DNA of 8,586 nucleotides, from positions 1 through 8,586 of the forward strand of contig CAYRIZ010000072.1 in assembly GCA_964424565.1 (NCBI GenBank), read 5' to 3'. Below, piece after piece: positions 6,193-8,586 of the stretch. Each line of letters begins with the position of its first letter. The first letter of the stretch is position 1. The translations under genes were made by a program, and so were the position numbers. The notes beneath the pieces were generated by a model that searched no databases, had not been told where the DNA came from, and worked only from the letters and a program-made list of their open reading frames with translations. This DNA comes from Avisuccinivibrio sp964424565. GTDB lineage: Bacteria; Pseudomonadota; Gammaproteobacteria; Enterobacterales; Succinivibrionaceae.

Positions 6193-6843
6193 ATGAAAAA
6201 GACCATTTTTGTCATCGGTGCCGGCCGCGGCTGCGGCAACAGTACGGCAGAAAAATTCGGCCGCGAGGGCTTCAGGGTGGTACTGCTGGCCCGCAGTGCT
6301 GAGCATCTGGCGTCCTTTGCCGCAGAATTTGCCGCCAAAGGCATTGAGGTTTACACCAGGGCCGCGGACGCGGCGGATTTTGCCGGTATGACCCAGGCTT
6401 TGACTGAGCTTAAAGCGCAGTTTGGCGTGCCTGATGTGCTGTTCTACAACGTGGGCGTCACTCTGGCTGATGCCGATCTCACAGTCCCCAAAGATGCCGC
6501 ACTGCTGCTGGAGCGTTACCGGGTGGATGTGGCCGGGGCCTATCATGCCCTGCAGCAGGTACTGGGCGAGGAGTTCAGCCGCCGCCAGGGCGCTTTTCTG
6601 GTCACCGGCGGCGGACTGGCCCTGTACCCTATGAACGCTTATCTGCCGCTGTCCCTGGATAAGGCAGCGCTGCGGGCCATGTGTCTGGCGCTGCATGAGG
6701 AGCTCAAAAAACAGCAGATCTTTGTGGGTACGGTTACCGTCACCGGGCTGATTGCCCCGGGACAGCCCTGTGATCCGGCTATTTTGGCAGAGGATTTCTG
6801 GCAGCTGTACAGCCGCCGCCAGGAATGCGAAATAGTGCGCTGA
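6193..6843 (+). CDS. Atypical short-chain dehydrogenase/reductase-like protein
   Basis: A 216-residue cytosolic Rossmann-fold protein. The nucleotide-binding motif GAGRGCGN (9-16) follows strand one, and R34 at the end of strand two (VVLLAR) suggests NADP(H). D59 and the YNVG segment (85-88, usually NNAG) fit the family. The catalytic region is odd: the usual Ser is in a GGG stretch (TGGGLALYP, 138-146), and K157 lies in YLPLSLDKAAL, where the residue four before it, normally Tyr, is L153; the nearest Tyr is Y150. The C-terminus ends QECEIVR. I recall a group of small dehydrogenase-like proteins sharing the TGGGLALYP and LDKAAL motifs, so this may be a subfamily trait. The start is ATG 6193 with GGGAG five bases upstream; a longer frame from 6067 adds 42 residues of no visible homology. 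Divergent from the LysR gene and probably controlled by it. Confidence 0.85.
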   Translation: MKKTIFVIGAGRGCGNSTAEKFGREGFRVVLLARSAEHLASFAAEFAAKGIEVYTRAADAADFAGMTQALTELKAQFGVPDVLFYNVGVTLADADLTVPKDAALLLERYRVDVAGAYHALQQVLGEEFSRRQGAFLVTGGGLALYPMNAYLPLSLDKAALRAMCLALHEELKKQQIFVGTVTVTGLIAPGQPCDPAILAEDFWQLYSRRQECEIVR

Positions 6844-6868
6844 GCAGCAGGGCACAGCCCGGAGTTCA

Positions 6869-6891
6869 GGCCTTAAGGCCCGGGCCCGGGC
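6869..6891. terminator. Overlapping GC palindromes between convergent genes
   Basis: Only 56 bp separate the dehydrogenase stop (6841-6843) from the serine dehydratase stop (6900-6902). They hold GGCCTTAAGGCC (6869-6880) overlapping GCCCGGGCCCGGGC (6878-6891), both perfect palindromes. GCCCGG at 6857-6862 can also pair with either CCGGGC. Position suggests a two-way transcription end point, but there is no T run on either strand, so an intrinsic terminator is uncertain. Confidence 0.4.
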
Positions 6892-6899
6892 GTCTTGGG

Positions 6900-8267
6900 C
6901 TATTCGTCCAGCTTGAGCTCAGCCAGTCCGCCCAAAGCTGTTTCCTTGTATTTGAAGCTGATGTCCCGGCCGGTCAAATACATGGTTTTGATGACTTCAT
7001 CGAGTGACACCCGGGGCATGGACTTGCGGTTTAAGGCAATACGCGCGGCAGTGACGGCCTTGATGGCACCAAAGGCATTACGCTCAATGCAGGGGATCTG
7101 CACCAGGCCGTCCACAGGATCGCAGGTCAGTCCCAGATGATGCTCCATGGCCGTCTCGGCGGCCACACAGGCTCTGAAGGCATCGCCGCCGAGCACGGTG
7201 GCCATGCCGGCTGCCGCCATGGAGCTGGCCACGCCTATTTCAGCCTGACAGCCGCCTTCAGCACCGGAAATGGTGGCATTGTTGCGGTAAAAAGAGCCAA
7301 TCAGCATGGAAGCGAGCAGAAAATCGCGGGCGCGGACAGCATCAAAGGCAGGATCTTCTGCCTGCAGATAAAGCATCACGGCCGGCACCACGGCACAGGC
7401 ACCATTGGTAGGGGCGGTAACCACCCGGGCGCCGGAGGCATTTTCCTCGGCTATGGCTATGGCATACAGCGAGATTCGGTCAATTACCGCAAAGGGATCA
7501 TCTGCAGCCGGCAGCGCCTCGGCCAGGGATTTGGCCCGGCGCTTTAGGTGCAGGGAGCCGGGCAGATAATCCTGAGCGGGATTGATGCCGCTGTGGTACA
7601 CATCCTGCATCACCTGCCAGATTTGGGCGCAGTAGCGGTTGATATAGTCCTCATCGTGGAACTGCAGCTCATAGCGCAGGGACAGTCCGGCCAGATTCAA
7701 ATTGTCATCCATACACAGACGCAGGGCCGCTCTGGTGGTATCTATATGGAATTTGTCATCAAATTCGCCAGCCGCAGATTCCGCAGTTGCCGCTGCGGCA
7801 AAATCAGCCCGGGTTTTGATAAAACCGCCGCCGGTGGAAAAGTAGGTTTCCTCCGCCAAAACACCGCCTGCAGCGTCCAATGCCTGCAGGGTCAGGGCAT
7901 TTTGATGCTCGGGCAGAAATTCCGGGGAGAAGATCATGTCGCTGCGGCAGTCAAAGTGAATTTGCAGCCGGCCGCCCAGATTGAGATGATGTTTGACAAA
8001 GGCATCATTGACCACCTGCTGCTGCAGGGCGGCAGTGAGATCTTCAGGGTGCAGGCCGGAGAGGCCCCAGAGCACTGCCTTGTCGGTCAGATGCCCCCGT
8101 CCGGTCAGGGATAAGGAGCCGTAGAGCGTGCAGACAATACGACTGACTGCCGCAGGTTCAGTGATACAGCGCTGTACAAAGTCAGCTGCCGCCAGCAGGG
8201 GGCCCAGAGTATGTGAAGACGAAGGGCCGACGCCTATTTTGAATATAGAGAGATTACTTTCAGCCAT
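6900..8267 (-). CDS. sdaA: L-serine dehydratase (L-serine ammonia-lyase), single-chain iron-sulfur type
   Basis: A cytosolic 455-residue enzyme converting L-serine to pyruvate and ammonia with an oxygen-sensitive 4Fe-4S cluster. The N-terminal beta domain opens with the family signature FKIGVGPSSSHTLGP (9-23). The catalytic alpha domain has APTNGAC (285-291), NNATISGAEGGCQAEIGVA (329-347) and TCDPVDGLVQIPCIERN (381-397). The three cluster cysteines are C340, C382 and C393, which fit the spacing of the Legionella enzyme (343, 385, 396 from memory). The chain ends GGLAELKLDE with no C-terminal Cys, unlike the Legionella and E. coli proteins, where a terminal Cys occupies the cluster site at rest. 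ATG 8267 is fixed by an in-frame stop at 8283-8285. No Shine-Dalgarno site is visible before it. It converges on the dehydrogenase gene and is preceded by a structured leader with a terminator-like hairpin. Confidence 0.95.
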   Translation of the reverse strand: MAESNLSIFKIGVGPSSSHTLGPLLAAADFVQRCITEPAAVSRIVCTLYGSLSLTGRGHLTDKAVLWGLSGLHPEDLTAALQQQVVNDAFVKHHLNLGGRLQIHFDCRSDMIFSPEFLPEHQNALTLQALDAAGGVLAEETYFSTGGGFIKTRADFAAAATAESAAGEFDDKFHIDTTRAALRLCMDDNLNLAGLSLRYELQFHDEDYINRYCAQIWQVMQDVYHSGINPAQDYLPGSLHLKRRAKSLAEALPAADDPFAVIDRISLYAIAIAEENASGARVVTAPTNGACAVVPAVMLYLQAEDPAFDAVRARDFLLASMLIGSFYRNNATISGAEGGCQAEIGVASSMAAAGMATVLGGDAFRACVAAETAMEHHLGLTCDPVDGLVQIPCIERNAFGAIKAVTAARIALNRKSMPRVSLDEVIKTMYLTGRDISFKYKETALGGLAELKLDE

Positions 8268-8299
8268 GATGAGGGCATTCTAGCCAAAAAGCAGGCGGG

Positions 8300-8340
8300 A
8301 AAAAAGAAAAGGCACAGCGGGGGCCTAAAGTCCCCGGCCT
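8300..8340 (-). terminator. Terminator/attenuator-like hairpin in the serine dehydratase leader
   Basis: On the minus strand CGGGG (8336-8332) pairs with CCCCG (8322-8318) across a nine-base loop. AGGC (8340-8337) can extend the stem with GCCT (8313-8310) across a four-base bulge. An 11-base TTTTCTTTTTT run (8310-8300) follows directly. The hairpin is only 32 bases before ATG 8267 and about 164 bases past a separate hairpin that follows the upstream gene, so attenuation of sdaA is a better reading than the end of the upstream transcript. Confidence 0.5.
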
Positions 8341-8394
8341 GGTATTTGCCTGAAAATCTCACCTAACAGCCGCAATTTGGTCTCACCCCGGGGA
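8331..8394 (-). promoter_or_regulatory. Aptamer-like leader element, candidate riboswitch for serine dehydratase
   Basis: UCCCCGG (8394-8388) is perfectly complementary to CCGGGGA (8337-8331), forming a closing helix around 50 bases. Inside, GGU pairs with ACC and UGAGA with UUUCA (one G-U pair). The segments GGGGUGAGACC (8389-8379) and CAGGCAAA (8352-8345) resemble the two ends of a glycine aptamer as I remember it, but the central GCCGAAGG junction is absent and the interior is about 30 nt too short. The closing helix uses the same bases as the 5' arm of the terminator hairpin, so the two structures exclude each other, as in an ON-type riboswitch. The identity of the ligand, or whether there is one, is inference. 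Confidence 0.35.
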
Positions 8395-8414
8395 TCGGAC
8401 TCACTTTCCCTGCC

Positions 8415-8444
8415 AAATTCTCTCAATTGCTCTTAAATTCTCTC
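8415..8444. repeat. 10-bp direct repeats at 20-bp spacing upstream of serine dehydratase
   Basis: AAATTCTCTC occurs at 8415-8424 and again at 8435-8444, exactly 20 bp apart, with a related AATTGCTCTT filling the gap (8425-8434). Three units at one-helical-turn spacing, about 150-180 bp before the start codon, could be a regulator binding array or a bent segment near the promoter. Confidence 0.4.
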
Positions 8445-8503
8445 TTTGAGGACAGGCTTGTTATCTCCTGCCCAAATCTTGTTGGTTTTACATTTCACTA
8501 GCG

Positions 8504-8528
8504 CCCACCCGCTCACAACACGGGTGGG
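8504..8528 (-). terminator. GC-rich hairpin after the right-edge gene
   Basis: CCCACCCG and CGGGTGGG form a perfect 8-bp stem with a nine-base loop, seven bases after the TGA of the partial minus-strand gene. It is placed as a transcription end point or 3' protecting hairpin. It lacks a T run, so intrinsic termination is doubtful. Confidence 0.4.
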
Positions 8529-8535
8529 AATAGGA

Positions 8536-8586
8536 TCAGCCTTTAAACATCTCCTGCAGGTTAAACAGCAGGAGATCTTCTTCGCT
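8536..8586 (-). CDS. C-terminal 16 codons of an unidentified upstream gene (partial)
   Basis: Reading in from the window edge on the minus strand gives SEEDLLLFNLQEMFKG and then TGA (8538-8536). The charged and amphipathic composition looks like a protein C-terminus, and a GC hairpin follows within ten bases. Another minus-strand frame is also open from the edge to about 8440, so the call rests on the composition and the hairpin placement. The same bases contain a perfect 9-bp inverted repeat, ATCTCCTGC (8549-8557) with GCAGGAGAT (8568-8576). The family cannot be told from 16 residues; a serine transporter would be a natural neighbour but there is no evidence for it. Confidence 0.35.
   Translation of the reverse strand, partial: SEEDLLLFNLQEMFKG

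Larger units (their letters stand above)
8268..8535 (-). other. Serine dehydratase 5' leader and upstream region
   Basis: The 268 bp between the upstream gene and sdaA hold, in transcription order, a GC hairpin (8528-8504), phased direct repeats (8444-8415), the aptamer-like element (8394-8331), the terminator-like hairpin with T run (8340-8300) and 32 bases of pyrimidine-rich leader. No confident -35/-10 pair is visible. A 21-codon frame beginning GTG near 8498 ends at TAA near 8435 but has no ribosome site, so I do not call a leader peptide. Confidence 0.45.

Noticed and set aside
5854..6855. 333-codon open frame on the minus strand opposite the dehydrogenase
   Set aside because: It is antisense to a clear dehydrogenase gene, its translation is Gln/His/Cys-rich with no family match, and it has no ribosome site. 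Only the stretch near 5965-6030 looks protein-like, and this is noted under the divergent region.
8345..8389. Bona fide glycine riboswitch
   Set aside because: Both ends resemble the aptamer, but the conserved GCCGAAGG-type junction and about 30 nt of interior are missing, so it is reported only as riboswitch-like.
8549..8576. Perfect 9-bp inverted repeat at the right edge as a terminator
   Set aside because: It falls inside what looks like the last codons of a minus-strand gene and lacks a T run; the plus-strand CTTCTTC tail is weak and no plus-strand gene precedes it.

Overview
This 8.6 kb window is ordinary bacterial chromosome that carries one unusual gene. Gene order, Shine-Dalgarno sites, CTG/CAG-rich codon use and a single-chain SdaA-type L-serine dehydratase fit a proteobacterium, perhaps a gut gammaproteobacterium such as a Succinivibrionaceae member. 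That taxonomic guess is low confidence because there is no rRNA or marker gene to test it. I see no insertion sequence, CRISPR array, tRNA or phage module.

Left part (1-3453, plus strand). The end of a two-domain YdcZ-type DMT transporter (to 755) is followed by about 420 bp without a gene, holding a good intrinsic terminator (977-1007) and an A+T-rich tract with a TATAAT box. Then comes a gene (1176-3032) that joins an N-terminal NERD nuclease-like domain (D51, E64-x-K66) to a long coiled coil with an Ala/Glu/Pro-rich linker. Its C-terminal part is built on an exact 228-bp (76-codon) repeat. The repeat continues past the stop to about 3350, in another frame and then back in the original one, so two compensating one-base indels have cut about 106 residues from the tail.

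Middle part (3454-6843). An aldo/keto reductase and a LysR-type regulator lie on the minus strand, and a short-chain dehydrogenase-like gene diverges from the regulator across a 617-bp intergenic region with several perfect inverted repeats. Two oxidoreductases around a LysR regulator suggest a small metabolite-responsive regulon, but no substrate can be named. The reductase has an NADH-like change in its 2'-phosphate-binding loop, and the dehydrogenase lacks the usual catalytic Tyr.

Right part (6900-8586, minus strand). An SdaA-type L-serine dehydratase (serine to pyruvate plus ammonia) converges on the dehydrogenase gene across 56 bp of tandem GC palindromes. It keeps the three Fe-S cysteines but lacks the C-terminal cysteine. 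Its leader has riboswitch or attenuator logic: a terminator-like hairpin with a T run just before the gene, whose 5' arm can instead pair with an upstream segment enclosing about 50 nt that resembles the ends of a glycine aptamer. What appears to be the last 16 codons of another minus-strand gene occupy the right edge.

The strongest candidates for something undescribed are the NERD/76-residue-repeat gene and the serine dehydratase leader.
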